DNA of 64,000 bases from Macropodus opercularis (Eukaryota; Chordata; Actinopteri; Anabantiformes; Osphronemidae), in contig CM061098.1 of NCBI GenBank assembly GCA_030770545.1, positions 15,466,001 to 15,530,000 of the forward strand. The letters run 5' to 3'. Within the stretch, counting starts at the first letter, position 1. Each line of letters starts with the position of its first letter. The notes below the pieces were generated by a model, which was given only the letters and a program-made list of their open reading frames with translations, was not told where the DNA came from and ran no database searches. Made by a program: the position numbers and the translations under genes. This document shows, piece after piece, positions 25,713 through 37,213 of the stretch.

Positions 25713-25947
25713 GTATATGAAACTATAACTTGTGCAATTTAGCATACAAACTTGTTAAAGCTTCCGTATTTAATATATTTTTTTATTTTCTAAGTGATAC
25801 ATTTTAATTGTTGATGAAGGTTTATTGATTTTTAATCATAAGTATATGTGACTATATTAAAACAAGGGGGTATTTATTCAAGTTGAACTTAGCAGGACGT
25901 CACTGAAGGCCTAGGTGGGAAATGCACAGCCTGCCACTGGAAATTAC

Positions 25948-28900
25948 AATAGCCATTAGACACTAAACTAATGAGCTTTCAAATTTTATGTGTTCAAAGA
26001 AGCTCAGAAATAAACGCAGACTGCATTTAAATAAGTTCATGTATTGCACATGTTCGACAATGTTGAAATGAAAAAAAGGTTCCAGTATTCTTGTTAGGGT
26101 CAGTCATGTCGTAATTTGATTCCAATCTTTGATATTAATCAAATCTGTCTCAATTATGTGGAGCATTGATTAATAACATGACAGAGGATTTGTCAAAACA
26201 TGACATCATCCTATAAGTAGGGATAATGTAAGTTACAAGGAACGTCGCCTTGTAGTATTTTTTCTTATTTAAAATGTGTGTTGCTTAATACTACAGCATA
26301 AAAAGCCATGGTATGAGCTTCTGGCATATTTGGACACATCTGGCAACTTAGTTAAAATCCACTAAGTCCTGCATATTGATATTCCCCTCTCACATGGAGT
26401 TGTAACAAAGAACTGATTTCGTTATAATTTTACTTGTGTGCACCTATGTGATCAAGTGGAAGGAAGAGAGGAAGGGAGGGGTCAGCAGGCGCACTTTCAG
26501 CTATCTTATCCCTGAGCTTGCAACGTATGCTGTCAGATACACAGGACACATTTTCACAAGTGAATATGCACCTAAACAAATACATACAGGGAAGATCGAG
26601 GGGAATGTCAAGGGTGATAAAGAGAAAGCAGCAATCTCGGTCTACATGTTAAAATCAGCCCCCCCTCCTCTCCTCTTCTCTTTTTCCATCTCAGTAATCG
26701 ACGGCATGTTGAGCTGCGAATCTCATGGCAGCAGCTCACCAGTTCTGCATGACAGCCTACCAATTAGAACAGCATTACAGTCAAACCACACACACACGGA
26801 CACACATACGAAGGCACACAACGATTTGAGCACATATACACAGCTTGACCACCACGTCTGTAGTGGCAGTAATGAAGGCGACATGCACATACAAGCAAGT
26901 GTGTCTGTGTGTGTGTGTTCATGATTTTCTGTTCTCTCCCTCTCTGTTAGTGTCAACAGTCCTACTCTCCTGTTATTCACTCTCTCTCATTCTGTCTTTT
27001 TAATGTCAGCAGCAATGAAGCATCTTTTTTGCCTCTCCACACGAACAAGCAGCAGATGAGATGGGGTCGGCGTGATTTGTTTCCCTTGCTGCCCTGCCAT
27101 CTGAGCTGGTTTTGATTTGCAAGACGCTCGTACCCTCTGTCCCCACAATAGAGCACGTTTGATTTGTGACCTGCTCTGTCTCTCTGTCTGACCGGCTGTT
27201 TTGTGTTTGATTTGTGGCACTCTCTAACCCTGCTGTTCTACACCAGGTTGAGGCGGACCAATTGCAAGTATGCTGCTTGGTGTCCTGCAGGATGTACTGT
27301 GAACACGTTTTTTTCGTTTTCGCTGGGTCACAGATGAGTTCTGCAAATAGGACAGAACCAAATCTGTCTGTCTCTTAGTGTGTTCTTGATCTAAGTCATT
27401 TGCATATTGCATTTCAACAGCTGACATTTGGATGACAAACTAACATTGTTTGCCATTGCACTCCAGTCCATGAATTCGATTTACTTTGCTTATAAAAGAC
27501 AATGGCTGCTAAATGCCATATCTCTCTGTGACTAAGTGTGTATGCAGTGTGGTTACTCATAACAGCATCTTCTGTCTCCTCCGTGTCTCTGCAAAAAGTT
27601 AAGCTCTAATCTCACTCTTTTCGTCCCACCCACTATCATCATCACTCTTTCTTTCTCCTTCTGTACTCATTTAACAGCGGACATGAGTGGACATACTAGC
27701 AGTCAGCTTAGTCCCCCACTTATTTACCAACCACTCTTATTCACTATGACCTTTAAAGAGAGGGATGATCTAATGAGGAAGACAGAAGATGAAGAGGGCG
27801 AAAGGAGATGGCTGGATTTCAGTGGTGTGTGTCTGTGTGAGGGTTATTAGCCATATTTTCATTCGCTGACATTTAGCTGCCAAACACTAACTGTCTCTTT
27901 CTGTTTAACTCTGCCTACTTGAGAAAAAAAAAGGAGCAATGTGACGATACAGTATGTGACTACTGGAGCAGGTTTACTGACGATGCTCCAGAGATTTTGT
28001 TGAAAGATGGTGTCAACACAACTGTATTTTTTTTTATTTTTCACACACAGAAATATCTAAAATGAGTGGCCAGAATTAAGGTAGACTCGTTAACCCCATA
28101 CTGGGCTCAAGTTCCCATTCGGTCATGTTTACAGGCTACTGAGCAAAAAAAGTTACGTGCCATGTGAGGTTGCACGCTTCTACCTAACAATTGTTCTTGT
28201 GCTGCCAATGACAATCAGAAGCTCAGGACCATCCACCAAAGAACACCTGCAGCTGGACATCTACAACATCATGAAGCTTAACTCCCTAACCGGCGGTGAC
28301 GACAGTACTTAACCAGTGCGCCTTTTCTGATGTGTAAGTGACATCACGTCCAGAACTGAAACTTCAAAAACAGCTACAGGCATATCCACTCGTCCATTTC
28401 TTGTGTTTTTATGTCATTCTGCACTGTATACGAGTTTAACAGGCTAAATCAATCATCTGACGGGAGTGTCAGACCCCTCGTAATCCAATGTTAATAGGGA
28501 CAGATGCCAATTTTTGTATTTCCATAAACTAACGTTTTATATCAAAACAAATTACTGTTAAAATTGCTCATGCAGAGGAAGGAAGTGAATATGAAGCTTC
28601 TCTATGAGAAGCTTGAATACGTCTGACGAAGACCAACATTCGTCAAATGCGAATAAAATCTTTCAGCATCATATGAGAACACTTCTCAGACCTGGCAGCA
28701 ACAGGTCTCTCTCATGTCGCATTATACACAAAGCAACAGCAGGTTTGAGAATTATCACGTCTTAAATTTAGGACAGCTTGCTGGGGAGGTTAGCTTCATG
28801 GAATAACTGGCGTTCCTAGCATGAAAGACAGTTTAATATTATATTTAAAAAAAGCATTTCGCGCTGCTAGAACCACATATTATTCATCATTATTTGAGGA

Positions 28901-28989
28901 AAATTAAAAACAACCCCAGGTTTCTTGTTAGCACTGTAGCCAGGCTGACTAACAGTCATAGCCTAGTATCTCGGCAGCATTAACGTTTG
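25948..28989. other. Unassigned noncoding DNA
   Basis: No gene is recognised. The 162-codon plus frame at 26436-26924 runs through (CA)n/(GT)n-type sequence giving His-Thr repeats, and it has no family signature, so I do not call it. About 26990-27420 is less AT-rich and lacks repeats. A segment near 28580-28680 ends in AATAAAATC and may be an unrecognised repeat tail. Confidence 0.5.
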
Positions 28990-29003
28990 GAATAACATAA
29001 GAA

Positions 29004-29357
29004 GTTTCAGTTAGGGCGGCACGGTGGTGTGGTGGTTAGCACTGTCGCCTCACAGCAAGAAGGTCCTGGGTTCGATAAGCCTTTCTGTGTGGAGTTTGCA
29101 TGTTCTCCCCGTGTCTGCGTGGGTTAACTCCGGGGTCTCCGGTTTCCTCCCACAGTCCAAAGACATGCAGTTAGGTCAATTAGAAAAACTGCGTAAATTG
29201 CCCATAGGTGTGAGTGTGTGCGCGATTGTCTGTCTATATGTGTGGCCCTGCGATGGACTGGCGATCTGTCCAGAGTGTACCCTGCCTCTCGCCCATAGAC
29301 AGCTGGGATAGGCTCCAGTACACCCGCGACCCCTTTGGGGATTAAGCGGTAGAAGAT
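29004..29357 (+). mobile_element. Full-length tRNA-derived SINE (family A) with 14 bp target duplication
   Basis: The element starts with a 10-nt leader and then GGGCGGCACGGTGGTGTGGT, the classic head of a very common teleost SINE. It continues with GTTAGCACTGTCGCCTCACA, a B-box GGTTCGATAAG, the GTGTGGAGTTTGCATG and GGTTTCCTCCCACAG blocks, GATGGACTGGCGATCTGTCC, and ends in GCGGTAGAAGATG. A 14 bp direct duplication, GAATAACATAAGAA, flanks it at 28990-29003 and 29358-29371. That shows insertion by target-primed reverse transcription and marks the ends exactly. Its completeness makes it the youngest-looking retroposon in the window. Confidence 0.93.
29025..29079 (+). promoter_or_regulatory. Internal RNA polymerase III promoter of the SINE (A and B boxes)
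   Basis: A box TGGTGTGGTGG at 29025-29035 and B box GGTTCGATAAG at 29069-29079, 33 bp apart, match the tRNA-type pol III consensus apart from the last B-box bases (AAG where CC is usual). Known for SINEs generally; activity of this copy is inferred. Confidence 0.65.
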
Positions 29358-29582
29358 GAATAACATAAGAATTTCTTTACAAATCATAACCATTAAAGAA
29401 ATAGCGTATTGTACATCAAGTGCAGTTCCAATAGCTTTAGTTAACTTCAAAAATTAACTCTAAATCAGCTACTTGTGTCTTAGACCCAATCCCAACTACA
29501 TTACTCAATGAAGTAATACATACATATTAAATTAAATATGTGCATCTCTTACAGGTTATGTACTACAGTCTTTTGGTTGCTG

Positions 29583-29800
29583 TGGTCAAACCTTTATTGA
29601 AAAACCTACTCTTGACCCCACAGAATTTGCAAACTAGAGGCCAATCTCTACTTTGGCCTTTATTTTTAAAATACTAGAAAGAATTGTAGCTAAACAACTA
29701 TGTAAGCACCTGCTATTGGAATAACCTGTATGAAGATTTCTAGTCAGGATTTAGATTACATCATAGCACAGAAACAGCTCTGGTTAGAGTCAGTAATGAT
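29583..29800 (+). pseudogene. L2 LINE reverse transcriptase fragment
   Basis: With stops and frame slips, the plus strand encodes the N-terminal part of an L2 reverse transcriptase: KPLLKNPTLDP, then RPISTLAFIFK, ILERIVAKQLCKHL, and HRNSS. The same blocks occur at 52260 and confirm the family. The fragment is truncated at both ends, with no 3' tail, so it is a broken or rearranged copy. Confidence 0.8.
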
Positions 29801-30479
29801 TGTACAATTACACAACCACTGCGTAACAGGATGAAGACAAAACAGTCTGTCATTATTGACATAAAGAGGATATGAGGACTTATCGTCTTTATCGTCTTAA
29901 CGTATGTCTATTCTAACAATAAGGCTCATTAAACCGTTGCCGTGTCTAACAAAGACACAGCAATACTTTTTTTTGTTTTTTTTAAAATGTGATTGTAATT
30001 AAATAATAAATAATAAATCAAACACAATTTCTGTATAAAGCCTTCTTTATAGTAAATAATCCATCACTGTTGTTTAGATACAGCGAGTGAAAACGAATAA
30101 AGTTTGATCACATCACTTCCCCCAATTTACAACGGATGTATTCATATGACCACTTCTCACCTTGGCTTCAGCCACCAAGTGTTGAAAGGCTGAGAAGCCA
30201 CCAAGTATTACCAGCATGAAAAAGTTAACACTGTGGTCCAGAGTGGAGTCGTCATCAATGATTAGTTTGTCTCAGTTTCTCCTCTCACACAGTCTGTTAA
30301 AAAAGATAACTCAAAGAAAAATAACTGAGATGCTGACCAGCATCAGGGTGGACAAAGTGACACACTGGATACGCAGTCACAGGGGATGGAAGCAGAGCTA
30401 ACGATTAATGGAAAAGGGATGATGTCATGACAGCCTCATCAGTCCAGGGTAATAATCACATAGTAGTGAAGGACATGGA

Positions 30480-32043
30480 TATTGAAGAGTTAAACCAAAT
30501 TTCGCTGAGACAGAAGCAAAAATAATATCAATAGTAATGCTAAAAGTTGTAAAAAAGGAACGAGTCCTAAGAGAAAAAGTAAAGCCCTCCCAGGAGTATC
30601 AAGGAGCTGCAAAGAAGGTCAAAGGGCGAAGATTGAGAAGCCTGAATGTGCCTGAGTCAGACCTCAGTGAGAACGAGGGTTTTCCACATGCTAGTGACAT
30701 AGAAATGTCTCAGACAACAAAGGTAGGTGTAGAAGGAGTTCAACTGTACTACGAACAAAAAAACACCAGAGATTTAAGGAAATGTTTGGTTTTATATGAA
30801 CTGTGATGTTTGTTCAAGAGACACACGGTGATGGGAGTAATGAGGTGGACTGGCACAGGGAGTGGCCTGGAAAAGTAGTTCTGAGACACGGTAGCAGCAC
30901 TATCGCTGGTGTAGGCATTTTAAGTCTTGTCTTCCTGTACCCCTCTCTGTGTCTGAAGTTACTCCTGGCAGACTGTTGGCAGTGCAGACAACGTTTGAAA
31001 ACAAACATATGCTTTTAGTGAATGTTTATGCCCCTAATATACGATCAGAGAGACTCCTGCTCCTCAGTAAAGTCAAGACTGTTTTAATTAATTTTAATTC
31101 TGAGGATTATTTGTATTTATGCAGTGATTTTAACCCAAACAGAAACCACATAGAGCCACATTCGTTTTAAGACAGGTTCTAGACACTCATGAGCTGGTGG
31201 ATGTCTGCAGGAGTCTTCATGGCCACAAAAGATAACACACCTGGTGTCACATAAGGGATAACATGGTCTCCCTAGTGAGACTCACCCAGTTGTATGCATT
31301 TAAGCATCACTTGAGCACCTTTAGAAGCTGTTTTATCACACTTATTGGTTTTACTGATCACGCCATGATTCAGTGTCATGTTTTTATCAACATCAAGCAT
31401 AGGACAGGTACTGGCATTGTTCTGATTAGACGAGTCTTACACAGTGGAGGGATTGAAGTCCTAAAGTCAAAAAACTCAGCTCTTGCCAGCCTACTGAGCA
31501 CCAGAACTCAACGACCGCTGGTTTGGTACAGGTTCCAGAATGTGGCCGACATGGACTCCCCCTTCCAGGTTCTTCTTTGGTCTGGAAAAGCACAATGGTC
31601 AAAGTAAGTCCATTCACAGCCTACCATCCTCTGCAGGACAGATCTTAGATCGGGTGCCATCAGGAGGAGGGCTGTGGAGTTTTACACTTACTCGGGTGCT
31701 CCATATCTCTACACAAACTATCCACAGCCTTGTAGAGCATGCAAGCAGGGAGAGCTCCAAGGCTGGACGGCCTCACTGTCTGGTTCTACAAAGCTTTTTG
31801 GTGTGACCCGGATGCAGATTTTCTCTATTGTTGATGAGAGTCTGACTCTTGCCTCTGAGCTGTAGATGAGCCATCTTTACACTGCTGCCAAAAAAGGGAG
31901 ATCTGCAGGACATTGAGAACTGGTGCCCTGTCTCAATGCTATGCATGGACTATAAGATCCTACCCAAGGCTCTGGCCAACAGACTCAAGGAGGTGATGGA
32001 CCAGATCATTCATCAGGACTACCTGTACTGTGTGCCTGGTAAG
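30480..32043 (+). pseudogene. Tx1-group L1 LINE remnant (ORF1 tail, endonuclease, start of RT)
   Basis: About 30537-30800 resembles the acidic, Ser-rich C-terminus of a Tx1-type ORF1. From 30803 the ORF2 apurinic/apyrimidinic-like endonuclease can be followed across frames: VQETHGDGSNEVDW with the catalytic-type Glu, then EVTPGRLLAVQTTFENK, LVNVYAPN, CSDFNPNRNHIEPHS, and LTQLYAFKHHLSTFRSC. The linker RFQNVADMDSPFQV and AVEFY follows. Then the RT opens with MLCMDYKILPKALANRLK, EVMDQIIHQDYLYCVPG and stops there. Several frameshifts and stops make it non-coding. It shares its family with the opposite-strand copy at 33125-36380. The normal GDFN motif reads SDFN, another sign of decay. Confidence 0.85.
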
Positions 32044-32099
32044 TTAAGTCACGAAGAAAAAGCAGTTGAGTGTTGGTCTCAGCTCAGGTCTCACAGCTA

Positions 32100-32600
32100 T
32101 GATCAGGGAGGAGTTTTTTTTAAATTCTGTAGTACCGTCAATACCATCCAGCCAGTGCTTTTAAAAGACAAACTGGAGAGGGCAGGTGTGGACCTCCATC
32201 TGACAGAGTTGATTGTGGACTGTCTCACAGATAGGTTAAAGCTTGGGACTGTGTGTCTAACCGATTAACCTGCAGTGTAGGGGTCCCCCAGGGGACTGTT
32301 TTGCTCTTTTTCTCTTTACTGCAGACTTCAGAACTTTGTGGACTGATGTCAAGAAAACTACCTCCTAATCAACACGGGGAAAACCAAAGAGATGGTGATA
32401 GATTTTCGACGGCAGCTGTCCCCTCACCGGTGAACAGCCAGGGAACAGATATAGAGAGAGTGGACTCTTATAAGTACCTGGGTGTACATCTAAACAACAA
32501 TCAATAATGGACCCATAACACAGAGCACTGTACAGGAAGGGTCAGAAAAATTAAGAGGAATCACAGCAGCAAAGTAATCAGGTGACTATGAACTTTGAGC
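32100..32600 (+). pseudogene. Rex1/CR1-like LINE reverse transcriptase fragment
   Basis: Immediately after the Tx1 RT start, the same reading frame switches to a different RT type: FKFCSTVNTIQPVLLKDKLE, AGVDLHLTELIVDCLTDR, then in another frame VGVPQGTVL, TGKTKEMVIDFRR and VDSYKYLGVHLNNNQ. The segment between the PQGTVL block and INTGKTKEM, which normally holds the catalytic YxDD, is deleted. The block order matches a teleost LINE whose later part is seen at 62612. I assign it to the Rex1/CR1/L2 assemblage by its motifs, without certainty on the exact clade. Confidence 0.75.
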
Positions 32601-32677
32601 TACTGTACAAGTGGGTGTAAAACACGTTCTAAAGCATTCAACCTTTAGTGAGACTAGAATATTAGGTTTTCTGTCCA

Positions 32678-32678
<1 letters not shown>

Positions 32679-32734
<56 letters not shown>
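32679..32734. repeat. Compound (GT)n(TA)n(GT)n microsatellite
   Basis: About eleven GT units, ten TA units and then seven TG units without interruption. Confidence 0.95.
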
Positions 32735-32978
32735 GGCTGTAGAAAAGAAGGATGTTGCTGCTGGGTCATTCACTCTAGGAGACAACATGTCATCTATAAG
32801 TGTGCTTTCACACACACACAGATAATTAGCAGGTATGAATACAGTGAAACAGGCAGGAAGAGCTAGACAGAGTCACATACAAAGAAAGAGAAAGAGAGAT
32901 GGAGAGGTAATTGGTGCACCTGTCTATGAAAGAAAAGCCACAGGGACGTGTAGTCTGAGATGCTGACATTCATGTAAG

Positions 32979-33031
32979 TGTGTGTGTGTGTGTGTATGTG
33001 TGTGTGTGTGTGTGTGTGGGGGGGGGGGGGG
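32979..33031. repeat. (GT)n microsatellite ending in a 14-base G run
   Basis: GT units with one TA interruption run directly into fourteen consecutive G (33018-33031). The G run could form stacked structures, and its length is prone to sequencing or assembly error. Confidence 0.9.
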
Positions 33032-33124
33032 TGCATGTGAGAAAGGGCCAGAGATAGAATTTAGAATTTTAAGACCCTTTATTTAGAAAACAAATCTCAA
33101 TCTACTATTAACCAGAATAAAAGT

Positions 33125-36100
33125 TTAAACAATGATGAGTCAGCAATTCACAAGCAAATCCCCTGGATGGAGCACAACACATCATTTATACACCGTATAT
33201 TTTGAAAAATGTCGGTCAGTTTATAAAACCCAAATTCTACTTTGAGACGGATCACCAACAACTCGCTCAGCATTTGTACCAGGTCAATGGGCTCCTTGCC
33301 CCGGAATGTGATTTTTCCTGGTTTAGCTATTCTAGATAAGAAATTAACTAGCCCAAGTACTAGCCTTTCCTGGCAGTATACTTCAACCCAAACACAAACA
33401 GAACAGGAAGAAACTGGAATCCTAGACCAAGATACAACCTTTTTAGCAGTGAAAACAGTCCTGTCAGCCTATGACATTGTACAAAGAGATGCTGAAGGGT
33501 CTCCGTCTTATTGCAAAAAGGCAGCCCGCCCCCACGCTCGGATCTATGTGTGCTAGATATCTGTTTGTTGCTATACACCCATGTACGATCCTCCATTCAA
33601 ACTCCCCTGCATGCTCATCAATAAGGGGTTTGTACAGGGAAGTTCTGGACCACAAAAAAGCAGTACACCTTGACACCTTGCAACCCCTTAGTGGGCCTAA
33701 ATGTGACACCTTTATGCAGCTGCAGTACAAGGATTTTTTTTATCCAGGTGCTACTGCCACTCTCCCAGTGCAGGAGAAACATTAATGATCAAAAAAGTGT
33801 AGTCACAGTCATCATCCCGTTGGTCAAGTGCAATCTTCAATGAACTCCCGGTGAGAAATAGGCAAGCCAGTACAAACTGTCCTTCACCAACCTGTGCAGT
33901 ATCCTAGTTGATCAAATCTCAGACAACTCTTTAAGTCTCATAGCTAATGTTTTCATGAGGTGACCTTTAGACAACCAGCAATCTTCAGTCTGGACTGCAC
34001 ACTGGATGAAGACAAGAGATTAGTATTCAGCATGCCATTGTGAAAGAGTGATTCCTCAAACAGCCACATGCTTGGGTCGGCTGTAAGGCCCCACTGGAGA
34101 TTGAAGATCTTCAGACTGCAATACAGACTTGTGGAACAGGGTTGTAGAAAACCAGTCCACTCTGTCATGGTCAATCAGAAACAAATGCTTATCATAGCCT
34201 AGACCAGTTGTTCTCCTAAGCAGTAGTCAAGATGTATCTGTCCAACTGAGCCCGGCAGTGTATAGCAGACGTTGGGCCGCATGCAAATAAAAAGTCTGTA
34301 CTCTGGCAGGAATGTCAATAAGACCCTGCCCTCCTTCTTCCAATGGCAGAAACAGAACAGGAGCCCTAATCCAATGAGGCTCAGAGCAGCAAAAGACTAC
34401 CAGTCTACCATTCCAACAGGCCTGGTGGAGGTTGAACAATAGATGTGCCAGAGGCGACCAGATTATTGTCAACCAGAACTCTTCCAACTGGGGCAGCAAC
34501 CATTTCCATTTGGACAGTCTAGCACACACTTTTTCCTCAACTCCCTCCCAATTTTTCTTTTGAAAGTCCTGTAAACTGAGAAAAACTCCCAGCACACTCA
34601 TGCCCCCAGTTGACCATCCTAAGCCTCCTGGCAGACCTCTCTGCCCCAGTCCCCCACGAGCAAAGCTTCACTCCCAGTTTATCCTTGCAGAGGAGGTGGA
34701 GGCTCTCATAAATCCCAATTCTCTGCGTTAAACTGTTCATGTCCTCTTGATTTGTTACAAAAACATTAATTTCATCTGCATAGGCTGACAGGACCATAGG
34801 GGAAGGCACATTTAGACCAGGCAGAGGGAGCCCGCTCAGGTTCTCCCTCAACCTACACAGTAGAGGCTCAAAGACTAAGGAACGTACAGTTTTATAAATA
34901 TAGGACACTGGTTGATTCAAGCCATCGCCCATCTTAACCATAAATGCTGCCTCCCGATATAAAAGTCCCATATATGACAAAGCTTTCCCCAAAACCAAAA
35001 GCTTTCGAAATAGAGAATAAGAAAAAATTATCAACACGGTCAGAAACTTTCTCTTGGTCTACTGAGAGAACACCAACGTTGAGATCATAAAGCTCACACA
35101 GATCAAACAAGTCCCTCATCCTTATCCCTCGACAGGAAGCAGGAAGGCGGCCATATTTAAAACATTCTTGTAGTACTGACAGTAGGTCAGGACCCCAAAA
35201 TGTTTATAAAAATCCACAGGCAGCCCATCAATCCTAGGAGACTACTGTAGGGCCAGCTGTCCCACCGTATTAGTCAACTCGGTCAGGCTGAGATCCACAT
35301 CCAGGGCTTCACGCTCATCCTGGCTCAGCTGAGGCAGGTTCTGCAGTAGCTCAATAACAGAGGCCTGGTCACACTCATCCACTCCATAGAGACTGCTGCA
35401 GAAGTCTACTGCATGCCTCCTCATCTCATCTGTCACCGTGCCATTTGGGAGACACAAACAGAGCATTTGCTTCCTCTGTGGACCTGACTTTTCCAGATTA
35501 AAGAAAAACTAGAAGTGTCCATATCTGCTATGTAAGGAAAACGAGATCGAACCAAAGCCCCTTTCACCCTTGCCTGTAAAAAGTTGCCCAACTCATGCTG
35601 CTTTTTTTATAAAATCCCAATTTTTCCCCCGGGCTTTCCACTCCTTCCAGAAAGGCTCAAATATGCACAAAAATCTTTATTGTTAGGGGGTTTTGTGTTA
35701 AATTGCCATTACACCCTAAGCCTCTTGTTGGCGGAGAGGCAAGATCTTTACAGTGAGCAAACCCACTGGATTAATAAAGTTCTGTTCCAGTCTAAAATGC
35801 TCTGAAACATAGACCCTATCCAAATGTGCTGCAGAGACTCTACCATCTGTGGCCTTAACCCACGTGAGGGCAGGTGAAGCGCTTCTGCCCCAGATTCAAA
35901 CCATTTCATGCTACCAGAGCTAGCATACACTGTATAGAAAGAATCCTCAAACTTAACCTTAAAAGAAACATCCAGGGACTGTGTAGGAGAGCTCGGGTAC
36001 ATGAAGACCTACCTCCTCTGGGACTGGACATGTCGCAGTTCCTCAGCACTGGCGATTTTACCTAATCGATCCAGCTCACGCTCACTTGTGTGGAATGACT

Positions 36101-36380
36101 TTTAGTGCATAGAGCAAACTATTGTGCCTATTCTTTCCCAAAGTCAGCAGTACCTCCTCCACTAAAATCGTTGGGTCCAGAACCACTCTTACCCCATGGA
36201 GGGTGAGAGGGATGGCCACCCGAAAAACTATACCAAAAAAACACCCAGAATCCATCAAAACCCCAGAGAACACACCAGTACTAAAACAATACCAAATCAC
36301 TATATGGAAACAGTATGAGGGGAAAAAAGCAACGTTACTCAGAGAGAGAGAAATCCCCCAAGCACTTTTTTAATATTGTT
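33125..36380 (-). pseudogene. Tx1-group L1 LINE, 3.3 kb minus-strand remnant with endonuclease deleted
   Basis: Read on the minus strand from 36300: an ORF1 N-terminal block (VVLDPTILVEEVLLTLG), then SLDVSFKVKFEDSFYTVYA and SGSMKWFESG, where the CCHC zinc-knuckle Cys residues are lost. Near 35720-35650 it jumps to the end of the endonuclease linker (WQFNTKPPNN), so most of the endonuclease is missing. The RT follows: IADMDTSS, EMRRHAVDFCSSLYGVDE, FDLCELYDLNVGVLSVDQEK, EPLLCRLRENLSGLPLPG, and LSAYADEINVFVTNQEDM, where the catalytic YADD reads YADE. The C-terminal part has WRIVHGCIATNRYLAHIDPS, FCNKTETLQHLFVQCHRL and LSELLVIRLKVEF, near 33230. Frame changes throughout show it is inactive. No 3' tail or target duplication is clear. 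Confidence 0.87.
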
Positions 36381-37173
36381 TTAGGCTTGGTAGTCTCATG
36401 TGACAGCCACAAGGAAATATACATATTTCAAAATAGTTTGTCTATGCCAGTGATGCAAAACAATTGATTCTGTTTGGCCACGTTCTAAATCAAGTGTAAA
36501 ATTACTACAACGACCAGTAAGATGTCTGATAGTACTCTCTCACAAGTAACACAGAAAAATTCAGGGTTCCAGACCTACAGCTAAAGATTTGTGCTTACTT
36601 TACAAATAATTTATCTTTTAAGATTGAATATAATACAGATTAAAAAAAGGCAGCAATCTTCAGAATGAAGAAGCTAAATGAAGTACAGTATGAAACACAG
36701 TTTTACAAAGTAAAGTGAAATTGTGACATACCACTGGCTTTAATTTGAAAACCACTTAATTAAAGTGAACCATAGAGAGTATATAAGCTTCGTTTTGACG
36801 AGATTATTAGTTATTATCGAACTTGGGAATAAAATGTTATAGACTTCATTGGCACTCCCCACAGGCAGTATAACCTTTCTTTAGAGTGCATTAACATCCA
36901 CATTTATGGATGGAAGACTAAATACATTTGCAAAACATTTTATAGCTGAAGACCATTTCATACAATAAGAAATAAAGAAATACTGTAAAGTAAGAAAGAC
37001 ATGTAGAAGTCGTTTCATATAGAGTCCATTTGTGTCATGTGTTTCCATGCGGGTGTGTATTAAAAGAACTATCCTCGCTTTCTGTGTGAATGCGATCTGG
37101 ATCCAGAGCTTCTGCTAAAATCTGCTGGGCTTTAGGCCAAGCATTGTGTGTCACACCAGACACAATCACTCAA

Positions 37174-37213
<40 letters not shown>

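Larger units (their letters stand above)
25134..25939. mobile_element. Non-autonomous hAT element, 806 bp, 8 bp target duplication
   Basis: The left end is CAGTGGCGGGCCGT and the right end, read in reverse, is CAGTGGCAGGCTGT: 14 bp inverted ends with two mismatches. The element is flanked by a perfect 8 bp duplication, GAAATTAC, at 25126-25133 and 25940-25947. The CAG...CTG termini and 8 bp duplication are diagnostic of the hAT superfamily. No hAT transposase reading frame is inside. Instead it carries a Tc1-type remnant that is itself split by a SINE, so it must have been mobilised by a transposase supplied from elsewhere, or it was invaded after insertion. The perfect duplication suggests a more recent event than the decayed contents. 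Confidence 0.88.

Noticed and set aside
26436..26924. A 162-codon plus-strand reading frame, one of the longest in the window
   Set aside because: It runs through CA/GT-repeat DNA giving His-Thr strings, has no family signature, and overlaps similar chance frames on the other strand.
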